Shown piece after piece: positions 1 through 11,524 of a stretch of DNA of 64,000 nt. The notes under the pieces were generated by a model. That model ran no database searches. It was not told the origin of the DNA and was given only the letters and a program-made list of their open reading frames with translations. The DNA comes from Tubiluchus corallicola. Its lineage: Eukaryota; Priapulida; Priapulimorpha; Priapulimorphida; Tubiluchidae. Within the stretch, counting starts at the first letter, position 1. Each line of letters begins with the position of its first letter. The stretch is from assembly GCA_030141605.1 (NCBI GenBank), contig JAQGDQ010000227.1, positions 100,001-164,000 of the forward strand, written 5' to 3'. The position numbers were made by a program, and so were the translations under genes.

Positions 1-86
1 AATTGTCAGGTGCATGTTACGGTTATGCTACTTTGATTAATAGACGTTTATACAAATGATCTAAAGATGAACATGTCACATTTCAG

Positions 87-3000
87 ATTACATTAAAGTG
101 TGCGGATATTTGTAACCCATGCAGGCGTTGGGAGATCAGTAAACGTTGGAGTGAGAGAGCTTGCGAAGAGTTTTTCCAGCAAGGTATATCATTCATGTGT
201 CACAGTTATTATCATGTAACACTTGTAATCACAATTACAAGAACAAAGAAAATTGTCGAATATTAGAAGCAATTCTACACTTCTGATTGGCTAAAATGCA
301 AATTACAATTTTGCAGTATAAGAGCGAAACAAGACTTCTACTGCACGGCTCTTCAAAATAGCAGTATAGCAGCTCAAAGCATTTTTGATTGGTTAATTGT
401 ATGTGTAGCGGATTTCTATTGGCTAACCATGCCTGTCAGGGTATTACAGTAATCCTGGCAGGCCATTGGTCAAACTTTTATCTACTGTACCAGAGTAGTG
501 AAGTTGCAGCAGTTGCGAAATTTGTGCCCTCATGTATTTACAATGCAATGTTCGATTGTTGAAGCCTGGATTTTATATATGTATTGAAAAAGTGCCCCCC
601 TCCAACATTTTCATGGTATATGCAGGTATTATATCAGTCAGAGTGAACATTTCAGTGATATAATATACACTGTACAGCAGTGCATCAAATTTCAGCTTAA
701 ATTAAACCAATGTTATTATTACACCAACCTAATGAACAGTTTTAATTAAATGACCATTTTCAGCAATTCGTCCCACAATGAAAACGGATGCTGCGTGTAA
801 ATGGACATTAAGCCCTAATTGCTAATTATTATCTTATAGGTGATACGGAGAGAAAGCTAGGGTTGGCTGTAACTCCACTTTGTGACAGACTCAGCACCAC
901 TGTGCCAAAAATACAAGCAGGTATATAACTAATAGCTTAATAACAGCAATAAAACAAGTCTGGTGTGTCCTTATTTTATCCGAATAAGATGTGACTAAGC
1001 CTTTAGCAAAGTCCAGCACAATTTGTGTAACATAACCAACTTAAGTCAGGGAATGATAAGTAGGAGTGAATCGAACATTCGAATTCGATTCGAATTTTTC
1101 ATTTGAAACGCTTTTATTTAGGTCATACCTGGTAGCCATTTCATTAATTATCCATTGTTTTTTTATTATAAATGTTCTTATGATTGTAGTGCTTCTTAAC
1201 AATTAGAAATGTTGTTTAAACTAAAAGAAATTGAGACAATGCTTTGCGGAAATTAGTGCATTTTACAATTTCTTTACTGGTCTGTTTACTCATTTGACTA
1301 CTTAATTAGTGCATAACAGGCTCTGCCTATATAAACTGGTTGTATTTTTGTAAATTTACCCCTGATGATGACAGCAGCAGCTAGTCGAATCGTTTGGCAT
1401 GATTTTAACTCTTAACTTTTTAATGTAAAAGTTTTTAATAAAGTCGTGTTGTTTTTAACTATAAACGTATATATAAACTGTTTACTTTTAATAGTTAACG
1501 TACTTTTATGTGTTAATTTAACAACTAGAACCAATTTAGTGACAAGCCACTCTAACATGGCCATTACTAACACGCCAACTTAAATTGCTATTATCATGTT
1601 ACTGAAGCCTAAACGCTTGATGACCGCACGGTCTCTCTCCACCCCATCTCTCTCTCTCTCTCTCCGACTTATTATTGCGTGCTATTATCTTATTATGTTA
1701 CAATATTCATATACGAGACGCATAAATAAACCTCACATTCAAAAAAATTAAACTCAACTTCAAATTGGAAAACGACCATGTTAGATCGCCGTATTTCTAA
1801 CCAAAGCGCTGCGCATGCGCATTCAAGTAATGCTCGCTCCATTTAAAGTGTTACTTTTGTGGAATATATAGACAAACTTACTATTAATATATGTATGAAT
1901 CGTGCTGTAGGCAGTAGGCGAATAAACACGTTTTTAAAGAAGTTTGACAAAGTAACTTAAAGGACAAGAAAAGGGGTACCAGAAGTAGGTTTCAGAAAAA
2001 TCGTCTTAAAAATTTTATTACTTTATAGCCATTTCATGCAAATATCGTGCTTGTGTTAAAAGGAATTTTTGTTTGTTTTCATTTCAAATCTTTCTCAGTA
2101 CTATTCCGACGGCGCCCTTACATTACGTTACCTACACAAACGTAAATCAGGGGAAGAAAAGGCAATGTTAAATTATGTCCCAAAAACTTTCCGTGCAAAT
2201 CTATATTGCTTAGTATTACATAAGACTTATGTAACTAGAAATAATAATTTAAAATGTTCGTGCCAATTGGTAAAATGTCGCTGGTTCACCCTCCAGGGTG
2301 CACCACTCACTAAGCAAAAACGTATTTGTAATGTTATTGACAATATACAGTCATTTAAAATTTTACCTAGTTAATAATATGTGTGCTACGCATGCTCTGA
2401 TTATTTTTTAAAACTTCACCCAATGTTATTAAAATGGCTGCGTCTAACGGTCACCGCGGGAGTTTAAATGTACAAATTTTATGCAGCGTTACTGCCGACG
2501 CGAGCTCTGCATGCAAAAAGGCAGTACGTAAACTGTATAAAATTTTACGACAAATTTTTTAAGCTATGTGTAAGTGGAGGATTTTCTTGTGCTTTAAGCA
2601 ACAGAAGGACATATACAAGGTGAGATATAAAAGACCTACAGGTTAGTCTGTTATCATTAAAAGTTTATAGTTTTCACTGGAACAGATTCTATAAATGACA
2701 GGTTTTATGGAATTCGTGGTCGGGCCGTTGTTCAAACTGTGGCAGAACTTTATGCCTTCCGATTTGTCGACATACATGATGAAATGCTTGGAAACCAACA
2801 AGAAACGATGGCAAGACATTTCCTCAAAGGAAGAAATGGATTCATTTAATGAGATTGATGAAGAGAAAGAAAACAGGTAAGACACTGTGTTAAATCAGTT
2901 TAGCCATGCCACAATGATCCCAGCACAAAAACATTTTCAAAAATTGCACTGATTCCACTTGGCGGATGCACAAACAATCAATTTTCAAAATGCATCACAA

Positions 3001-4616
3001 TCATCTGGGTTTGGTTAGGAGTTCTTCTTAGTTAAGCAATGCTGACTTTGTGAAGTACTGCAATGGGTAACCACAACAGGATAATCGAACATTTATTGCT
3101 CTCAGCAATAAATTTTATTGCAATTAGGGAGAGTCTCCTTGATGTAGAATGGGATCCCTCCAAAACCATTTCTCCATTTCCACTTGTCTTCAGCATCTTG
3201 ATGTGGGTAATTCTCTCACGCAAGAGTTTAAAGTTTGAATAAATTCCTTTTAAGTGGCATTTTTATCTTGGTATGGAGTATGAGAACCTGGAAAAGTTAA
3301 AATCGAATGACAGCCCTGGGCCTCATATGGCTTGCCACATATGAATTAATGCATTTGGTTAGTATTTAGTAACACTGAGCGTCAAGTCTGAAAATTAAAA
3401 TTAGATTCGAACGAGTTTTTTTAGCTCGAATTCGATTCAAACCTGAAATTATATGTTCAAATAATTCAACTACATATGTTCTTTACCATTAAGTCGTTTG
3501 AGACAGCACGCATTCAATTCATCTGTAATTTCAGTGCGCAATTTTTAAACGAACTGTTAGTTTTTTTACTACAGAACGAAATCACGTAATGGACATGATA
3601 TTTGTGAGATCAAAAATTATGAGTGATTCGAAAATGCTGAAATTCGGTTTGATTCGAATTCGATAGTCACAAGTTCAATTCGATTCGAATTCGCTTTCTG
3701 GTAGAGAGCGCTTAGTTCTAGTATTTAGGTCTGAAAACGAGTTTCTCTTTTCAGTCCACAAGTATCCAGGGTCAGTAGTCGAAGATCAAGCGTTGATTCC
3801 GACCATTCCGAGGCAATGACACCTAGGAAAACCAGCGCAGAGCTCATGGCCAATCTGGAGAACGTGTCTCTGAGTTTGATGCTAGGACGACGGCATAGCG
3901 TTCCACTCAGCATCGACAGACAGGATGCTCGACTGGCAGCGGTAAACAGGCGTCGAAGTTTTCCCAGGATCGAGAGAGTACCGGAAAGAACGAGATGGAG
4001 CGTTTCCTCGTCGAAAGGCAATTCGCTGACCTCCTTGGATCGTTTAGCAGATATGATACTAACAATCGAATCAGACGTTAAGGTGAAAGCCGTAACAAGA
4101 ACTCCTCAAAGCGCATACTGCCAGAGTGACACAATGCCACAGACGTTGAGTTCTGTGCAGGAAGGCTCACAAGTGTCTCTAGAACCATGCGTTACCGATA
4201 GAAAATATGACAGTGTTCAGAAACTGTTTTGGAACCCTCCCAAAGTGAACATACTCACAGCACTGGACACGCCGAACAGCACAGATTCGACCGAGTGCAA
4301 CAGCGAGTTTATATACTCCGAGAACAGACTTTACGTCAATCGTAATGCTTTACCATATCGTAGGCTATCAGACCCTAGTCAAAATAAAAGCACATGTAAG
4401 AAAGACCTGTTAGTGCCGGGTTCGGCAAGGCGTTCTTCGGAACCGTACAGCGTAGGAAGCTACGTTGCAAACGGTTCTTTGCATCGAACTCCTTGTTCTA
4501 CCTGTAGAGATGCTCATAAACCGAGTTGCTCAGAAACAGGTGAACGTGTGGCAGACTTCATCTACAGGGGTAGCAATTCAGAAACTCCAGATATTCTTGA
4601 GCAAACAGAGTTATAG
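87..4616 (+). CDS. PDE7: PDE7-type cAMP phosphodiesterase, C-terminal part (5' partial)
   Basis: Four exons, 87-183, 840-920, 2702-2876 and 3755-4616, join in phase to give 404 residues ending at TAG 4614-4616. The acceptor at 81-86 shows that earlier exons lie outside the window. The start, [20 protein letters not shown], matches the end of the PDE7 catalytic domain. The Asp of CADICNP is the conserved metal ligand of class I phosphodiesterases. IQAGF (end of exon 2, start of exon 3) carries the invariant purine-binding Gln and the clamp Phe. [17 protein letters not shown] fits the last catalytic helix. The family hydrolyses cAMP to AMP. After the domain comes a tail of about 300 residues, rich in Ser and Arg, much longer than in vertebrate PDE7, with five R-R-x-S motifs. 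PDE7 fits better than PDE4 or PDE8. The function of the tail is unknown. Confidence 0.9.
1073..1109. repeat. Palindromic TTCGAATTCGA-rich block in a PDE7 intron
   Basis: This block is built from overlapping ATTCGAATTCGATTCGAA units. Similar degenerate units recur at 3404-3450 and 3625-3695 in the next intron of the same gene. They may be ends of an old inverted-repeat element. No target duplication is clear. Confidence 0.35.
1647..1667. repeat. (CT)n microsatellite
   Basis: A run of about ten CT units in the PDE7 intron between exons 2 and 3. No other role is visible. Confidence 0.7.
1961..2593 (+). mobile_element. TTAA-flanked MITE, family A, copy 1 (intron of PDE7)
   Basis: Left end AGGACAAGAAAA and right end TTTTCTTGTGCT form terminal inverted repeats, directly flanked by TTAA at 1957-1960 and 2594-2597. 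The interior matches the copies at 21799-22451 (inverted), 36883-37544 and, partly, 47105-47438 and 53540-53735. There is no transposase, so it is non-autonomous. TTAA target duplication is known for piggyBac-type elements; that assignment is inferred. Confidence 0.75.
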
Positions 4617-5400
4617 TACAGAGACTTTGATTTTACAGTCAATTTGCCAGTTTTTCTTCATGTTCTATTAGCTAGAACTAATGAAATTGAGTGCGACTAC
4701 ATGAGTAACACACACGACACACACGATCCATCCATCCAGCCACCCATCCAGCATGCAAAATTTGCTTCCCGCACTACACCTAGCCTCAGGAACAGCAATT
4801 TTACAAAGCGATTGACAAATATGGATGAAATTTTGGATGTTTTAACTGTTTATGGACTTTTGAGGTTAATTAATTTAAAGGAATAAGCAAAGACATAAGT
4901 GTGGATGTTGGGCTGGAGAAATTTCAAGATGACACGGAAAACCGTATTCAAATTTCAGGCACCTATCTCTACATAAGCTACGCTAAAGTAAAGGCCAGTT
5001 CAAATAATTTGCAATGTGCTGCAAATACCAAAGCAAAAAAGGGCCTACAATTACACACGAGTATGTCCACTGTAGACTGCACTACTGCCCACATCTAAAC
5101 TTTTAAAACATAATTACTTTGAAAAGAAACAGACACTCTCTATAGCTTTTGCTCGTCAGGCGTGCAGGAAATATAGAACATGCAGTATTTTGGGTTTGCT
5201 GAATGGGTTTTACTGCATGCTGGATTCGTGATGTTAGACAAGTGTGTGTGCCACCATTGTAAACAGTATTTTTATAATAGTTTTCTTGTGTGATCCCACA
5301 TGCATGTGATCATGTGTGACCTAGTCCTCAACCAAAAAAACTTAAAGTTCGGCTGCAGAGAAAATAAAGATGAATGCAGGAATAAAAGAAAGACAATAAT
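4617..5400 (+). other. Probable 3' UTR of the PDE7 gene with two AATAAA signals
   Basis: No conserved coding sequence follows the stop. AATAAA occurs at 5363-5368 and 5381-5386, about 750 bases after the stop, and either could be the polyadenylation signal. The short open frames here (4644-4886, 4901-5098) have no recognisable protein. CCATCCAGC-type short repeats occur at about 4727-4753. The UTR extent is inferred. Confidence 0.4.
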
Positions 5401-5474
5401 TAGCTGTGCCGCAAGATCAGAACAAACATAATTTTTAAAATCATTCTGAAATATGGCGAAACGAAATGTACATA

Positions 5475-5947
5475 CAGTCGACCTCGGATATAAGGGACAC
5501 CTCTGAACTGGAAAAACCGCCCGTATATCCGAAGTTGAGTCAGACCAAGGGTGTATCTAGACCTGTACTTTTACTCATATTTTTACGGATAATTGCTACA
5601 CATTCAGTGCATACAGTATGTAGGAAGCTTCTTCAGTGATGCGAGATGTATGTGATCGCGGAAACCGAGCTGTTCGAAGGCGGAGTTTTATGAAAAATTG
5701 AGGTTAAAAGTCGATCAATTTCATTTTGATCATAGGGTCCCTTATATGTGAGGTAATTTACCTGGGTTTCTATTACGCGGGACCTGAAGATATCGTCCCT
5801 TATAACCAAAAGTCCCTTATATCCGAGTACCTTATATACGAAGATTTTTACATAAGAAAAACATTACGAAAAATCGGGACCGGTGTTGGTGGTCCCTTAT
5901 AAGCGAGTGTCCCTTATAAACGAGTACCTTATACCCGAGGTTGACTG
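5475..5947. mobile_element. TA-flanked pogo/Tigger-like MITE
   Basis: CAGTCGACCTCGGATATAAG at the left end is matched by the reverse complement of CTTATACCCGAGGTTGACTG at the right end. TA lies immediately outside both ends (5473-5474 and 5948-5949), as expected for Tc1/mariner/pogo insertion. CCCTTATA-like motifs recur inside the element. No transposase frame. The superfamily is inferred from the CAGTYRACCTCG terminus. Confidence 0.8.
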
Positions 5948-6535
5948 TAGTCATTTTGAAGTTCCTGAATAATTTATACCAGTCTTAACTTTTATTACTG
6001 TTTTTAGGTATATAGATGAGACTAAAAATTAATTAGCAAGTTTCCCAAAGCTGCCAATTCTTTGCATGGCGTACTAAAGTCAGACGTTTATGAACATTAG
6101 TCCCTAAAGTTTTACACTCAGAAACAGTGGACAGAAAAGCATAGGCAAGCGATAACGGCAAAACAAATTTGGACACTTTGTGTTGACTTCCTCAACAATC
6201 GGGCTTGGCAGTTTCACGAATTTAAACCTAGGTTCAAAATAATATTGGTGATAATGTCTAGTATCTTTGTTATGCCACATCACCATTATAGACATTTTCA
6301 CGACAATTACCGTCCTGTAATCAAATCAGTTACCTAGGATTATGGCAGACGATGAAAACAGTACTGCAGTAAAGCAGTCTTTCATAAATCTGTATAATTA
6401 TTATGAGCTGACTTAGAACATTAAGTAAAGGGGAACATTTCTAATTTATTTACAACTTTGCCAAAAGTAAGGGCTGATGACTACTTAGCCTACATGCTGT
6501 TTATTAAGCGCAGACGATTATCTCGACAAAGATGT

Positions 6536-6572
6536 AATTGAAATTGAAATTGAAAATTGAAATTCATTTATT
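6536..6572. repeat. (GAAATT)n-type short repeat
   Basis: AATTGAAATTGAAATTGAAA-type units, followed by an AT-rich stretch. This may be the tail of a degraded retroelement, but no body is recognisable. Confidence 0.4.
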
Positions 6573-6715
6573 TTTCCCCAATTTACAAATGTACAGTAAT
6601 CACTTCCAGTCTATAAGTGAACAATGGATGAATAGTATACAGGTAAATGGGGTCTAATTGCTAGTAATAAATGAAGAGGAGAAAGGATAGCCAGCCAACC
6701 AAAAGGTCATCAAGT

Positions 6716-7101
6716 CAGACTAGAGAACAGAACTTGCTGCGAGTTACTCTCCAACAGCAGGCAGAAGCTGACACTGCTTGTCTATTCACTATGAATAACT
6801 GACAGTCACTTGTCTATTAGCTGCCAGTAACTAGCCAAGTAACTCGCACGTTCAGACTAGAGAACAGAACTTGCTGCGAGTTACTCTCCAACAGTAAGCA
6901 GAAGCTGACACTCACTTGTCTATTCATTGTGATGAGTGTCCACAGTAACTCTCTGAGATGTTCACACTAGAGGGTAACTTACGGGACATCAACTCGTAGC
7001 AACAGTCGGAGCGCTTACAATTTCTTGTAGATAGTAACTCGCAAAGCAGTTCACACTTGCGAGTTTACTGTCAGAAAAAAAACTCTCTAGTCTGAACGTG
7101 C
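6716..7101. mobile_element. Inverted-repeat element with a duplicated left end
   Basis: GCACGTTCAGACTAGAGA at 6846 is repeated in reverse complement at the right end (TCTCTAGTCTGAACGTGC, ending 7101), defining an inverted-repeat element of about 256 bp. The segment starting CAGACTAGAGAACAGAAC at 6716 recurs at 6853, a 137-bp direct repeat, so the left part is duplicated. ACTCGC/GCGAGT motifs recur inside. There is no coding capacity and no clean target duplication. Confidence 0.6.
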
Positions 7102-7926
7102 CGTTAGTCTATTATGTCCATGTGGCGACATCTAATGTCAGTAGGGGGAAACGTGATAAACTGGCACCCTTGTAAACTCTACATACAAGCACAGAAGTTT
7201 TTCTATAAGCTTTATGGTTAAATTTCTGGCAACAGGAACCGAGCAAAACGAAGGAAGAAACAAAGCTGGAGTTGAATCATTCATAATATACAGATCACAC
7301 ACTTTATAGCTTAATCTGTAGGTGTAGTACTATTTAATTTTGATGAATATGGTATCTTTTGCCATATAAGACACAAAACTAGGGCAAAATTAAGGAAAAA
7401 AGTTGATTGAACTTCAGACTTGAGCCATTTTTTGCTTACAGTAACGAAAAGATTTATAATAGTTTTCTACCGACTTGATCCATGATTCTCACATAAAAAT
7501 ACAATGCTTGTTTTAAAATGTAAAGCAGTGATATTTATACATATCTTGCAGACTACAAAAGTCAAAAGTGTGCCAGAATCGTCGTTAAGTATATTTGGAT
7601 ATTATAAGCGTAGTAGTGTGGCCTACATTAGGCCTGTCAACGTACGATGCAGGCTGTTTTTTGCATTGAAATTGGTTTTAATGTGTCTTAAATGATAAAA
7701 AATACAGTAAACAATTATTGTGCATTCTGCTCCAGTAGAATAGGCATGTATTATGTAAATATTTGTTCATAATTTCATATTTGTGTCAGTTGTTCAATGT
7801 TAGCTACTAATTCTTAAATATTGATTCCAAAAAGCTATTGTTGAAAGTTTAAATAAATGTCTCTGAATTTTATACATAAATGATGCTACTGTTCAAGTGT
7901 TAATGAGTGACTACTGTAATTACAAT

Positions 7927-8068
7927 CATGCAACACTGTTTCACAGCGCAACACTGTTTCATAGCGCAACGCTGTTCCCAGTGCAACACCGTTCCATAGC
8001 ACAACACCGTTTTATAGCGCAACACCATTCCATAGCAACACACCGTTCCATAGCACAACGCCGTTCCA
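7927..8068. repeat. Short minisatellite, unit about 18-20 bp
   Basis: About seven degenerate copies of a unit close to AGCGCAACACCGTTCCAT. Units differ at several positions, suggesting an old array. Confidence 0.7.
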
Positions 8069-8246
8069 TTTAAAAAAGATTATTTGTACATCATTCAATT
8101 TTATGACTTTTAAAATCTTTTAAGCTGGGCACTATTTAAAATTTATTTAATTTTGTGATTCTAAAAATAATTAATTTTATAATGACTGTACATATTTGTA
8201 AATTGTAAAGCACATCGAGATCTCCAAAGCGATGTGCTCCACAAAT

Positions 8247-8264
8247 AATAAATTATTATTACTA

Positions 8265-8307
<43 letters not shown>

Positions 8308-8389
8308 CGTTATCATTATCACTATTATTATTATTATTATTATTATTAATAATATTATTATCATTATTACTATTACTATTATTATTATA
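8247..8389. repeat. (ATT)n/(ATC)n trinucleotide tract
   Basis: A long imperfect ATT run with interspersed ATC units. It opens artificial minus-strand frames of Ile or Asn/Asp runs, which are not genes. Confidence 0.9.
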
Positions 8390-8828
8390 GAGCATATATG
8401 CATATCCTAACACCCTCCACTCCCCTCCCCCCATTCCTACACAACTGTCTTGCTCAGTACTACCTGAAACTCAGTCGCATGCGATTCACTGGCTACATGA
8501 GGATGAATATAGTATCTAAAATTAGCATAGTAAAACAAACTTATTAATGTACAAATGCGAACAACAAAATTCTGCTCATTTATCACTGTATTATCATGGA
8601 AATGCCAATGCAACGTACAAGTCATTTACGTCTGTTACTATTAATTATAAAAGCGGACAAACAGATTTTTGACAGCCAAAGCAAAATCTAAGCTTAATCA
8701 TTGAAACAAATTGCAGTCGTGTACCTTGAAAAACTGACGAAAGTCACATACGTTGCTATTCATCATACAAAAAGAGTCGCACTTTATCCGATTAAATAAA
8801 CCATAAAAATATAGCATATCTGTTGCGA

Positions 8829-8909
8829 ACTGTTATATTTGTAATTCCTTATTAGATAAATGAAACCCATATTATGTTTAAAATAATAAGGAATTACAAA
8901 TATAACAGT
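8829..8909. repeat. Perfect 26-bp inverted repeat (hairpin)
   Basis: Positions 8829-8854 are the exact reverse complement of 8884-8909, with a 29-base loop. The right arm runs into GTGGCGACGAG. No gene is adjacent. It may be a very small foldback element or the remains of a transposon end. Confidence 0.8.
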
Positions 8910-9580
8910 GGCGACGAGTTTATGGAGAAACCGAACCATCTCCAACCATCCGCACTACAATGGTATTCATACGCAGTATTATCAATACATGACATGAACA
9001 AATTCGCAAGCAGAACTATATAGCGTAAAGCGGAAGGATAAGGCGAGAGCAGGTTAGAGGAAAAAGAAAAGAACAATGGCAGAAACACGTTTTTTGTTGA
9101 CAGGATACTAAATTTACTTTTAATAAAAAAATTAAAGTATTTTTAACATATTGTTTGTGCTACAATCCGTTGTAGTTGCTTGGAATGGTAAGACTATTTA
9201 CATCTAAGGAATAATGCACAAAAGAAGTAAAAAGAAGAGACTATGTTACAATATTTTTAATCAAATAACTAACGGTTATTGGTCCCTTAGAATTGAACTA
9301 TTAAAAACGCAATATCTGTACGTTGTGATATAACAAGCCACTTAAAATATTGATACCAGATTTAAAAACCTCATACTCTGTTTTTAGCTTCGCTTTGTTA
9401 CATTTGACCATCAGTGGTTCGTAAGTTCTAAATTAAAAGCCAAGCAACAAGAGGAAAACATCAAAACTAAACATCAAGACAACCTACTGAATACTAAAAA
9501 CAACAATTAAAATTATAATTACAACACCTAGGGATATGAAAAATTGCATCAGTAACAGAAAACAACCAGGAGTATACGCT

Positions 9581-10801
9581 TTATGCCCGTGTCAGACAGA
9601 GATGGACATAAGGCATGAGGCATAAGCCATGCGGAGGAAAAGCCGCCTCATGAAAAATTAACATATGCAAACCAATGGTCCCTGTAACACAAATAGTCCA
9701 TTTGTCCGCCTACCGTGGTTTACCTACTGTAAGCCGTCAGCCATAATCCGTGGTAGGTTCCTCACAAGCCGTTTTCAGAGGTTCATAAGGCAGCTTATAG
9801 CGAAATGAATTTGGCCACTAATTTCACTTCTCTTGCAAACGTGATAATTGTCATATTTGTTGTTTTTATAATGCAAAATTCATTTATATCACAAGAAATT
9901 TAAGATTTCACAACAGAATGATCTCAAAAAACATTAAAAAGCAATTTAAAGCATGGCATTTCACTTATACTGCAATTAGATATGTGCATTCCCGAAACAA
10001 ATTATGATAAAATGCCTTACTATTTACACAGAATAACGAGCATACCGTGGATTATGATATGCGTGTGCTTGCATAACAAAATCGTCCATAAATCGGCAAG
10101 GTTTTCTAGTTATTCAGATACCCCGAATCTCCATTTCATGGGGATCATTTTGACACCAAATTCATCGCTCTATGTTCTTTTTAAGCTGAGATAATCCACA
10201 TTGAAGTTGAGGTGTAGGCTATGCATGAAAAACATAATCTTGAGAAAATCAGTGTTACAGTCAGCCATTGTTTTTGTTGCCTCTCTACAAAACACTAAGC
10301 AACCGTACTAAAGTCTGGTTGCTATGGAGTTTGCAAGAGCACAATGAAGTTACGTTTAAATCCAGTAGACGGCTCTTCCTGGGGAAGATTTGGGCTTGGC
10401 AACAGAAAAAGCCTGAGGCAAAATGACTGCTTCCACAAGCTACTATTGGAGTTTGAAAATACAAGTTTTTTGCAATTGCAGTACCAGTTTCTAGGCAGAG
10501 AAATGGGAACGGGGTTATAAAATTAAATTTTTAGTTTTTAGTATTTTTGGACATTTTCTTGATAATTTGATGCTAGAATATAAAATTCCAATATATTTCG
10601 CGTTTGTTTTTATAAAAAAAACAAAAAATAAAAAATAGACAAAAATTTTGGTGCATTCTAATTTGAAGCATCACAATGTAGTTTTAACTATGCCGACTTA
10701 TGGATGGCTTTGATGCAAGCTCACATGACATATGGAAGATGTAAGTCGGCTTACGGACTATGGATTGTTTCTTACGCCTTTCTCTGTGTGACACGGGCGT
10801 T
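9581..10801. mobile_element. Non-autonomous DNA transposon, about 1.2 kb
   Basis: The left end TGCCCGTGTCAGACAGAGA is matched in reverse complement by the right end (TCTGTGTGACACGGGCG). Motifs such as CATAAGCC and CCGTAAGCC recur near both ends on both strands, resembling subterminal transposase sites. TACGCT lies just outside each end and may be a short target duplication. There is no transposase frame. A hAT-type origin is possible but unproven. Confidence 0.65.
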
Positions 10802-11258
10802 ACGCTCAGGAAAACGTTTAACATTAGCTGTTTAACATAATAACTTAATCACTAACATAAAAGCTGCAAAGTTAACAAATGGCAAAGCATCAGATTTATA
10901 CCACACTGAGACTATAAGCCAGCATAATCTCGGTTGTTACTTCTAAACGCCAGAGAATCTAAATCCTCGGTCTTGCAGTAGATCCGATTGGAGAGAGCAG
11001 CTTAGTTCTAGACAATGGCCTCTGACGTTTCTCGCCACACCTAATAAAACAAACGGCAGCAGCACGTAATGGACGTATCGTGTCAGTTTTCACGAACAAG
11101 CAAAAGCTAAACTTGTTAGAAAGCTGTGCAGAAGCCCGATAAGCCTATTGATGGAATAGTAAATCTAATTGTATGAAGCCAGTTTATTTTTGCTCCCTTC
11201 CTGAACAAGAAACTTAAGCTACTTTCTAATCTTCTCAATATTTTCTAACTCCTTAATA

Positions 11259-11524
11259 CAGTCATGGCCAAACGTTTAAGCCCACCTGTGAATACGACAT
11301 GAATTTTGAGCTTTTTTGGTATTCAATACCATATGTTCTCCCTCAGTCAGGCATCATCTCGTAAGTCCTCAGCATGCGCAACACAAACATTTATTTGCAA
11401 TTTTCGATTACCTTCCTAATGAGCCATCGGTCCACCAGGAGGGATAATATATGGTATTGAATACCAAAAAAGCTCAAAATTCACGTCGTAATCACAGGTG
11501 GGCTTAAACGTTTGGCCACGACTG
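11259..11524. mobile_element. Palindromic TA-flanked Tc1-like MITE
   Basis: The left arm CAGTCATGGCCAAACGTTTA and its continuation (to about 11340) is nearly the full reverse complement of the right arm ending at 11524, so most of the element can fold on itself. TA flanks both ends (11257-11258 and 11525-11526). The GGCCAAACGTTT terminus resembles Tc1-type ends. It has no coding capacity. Confidence 0.85.

Noticed and set aside
8161-8434. Ile-rich and Asn-rich minus frames
   Set aside because: Translation of the ATT/ATC microsatellite.
8904-8920. LTR retrotransposon primer-binding site (GTGGCGACGAG)
   Set aside because: No LTR pair, no gag or pol sequence, and the upstream block is explained by a short hairpin.
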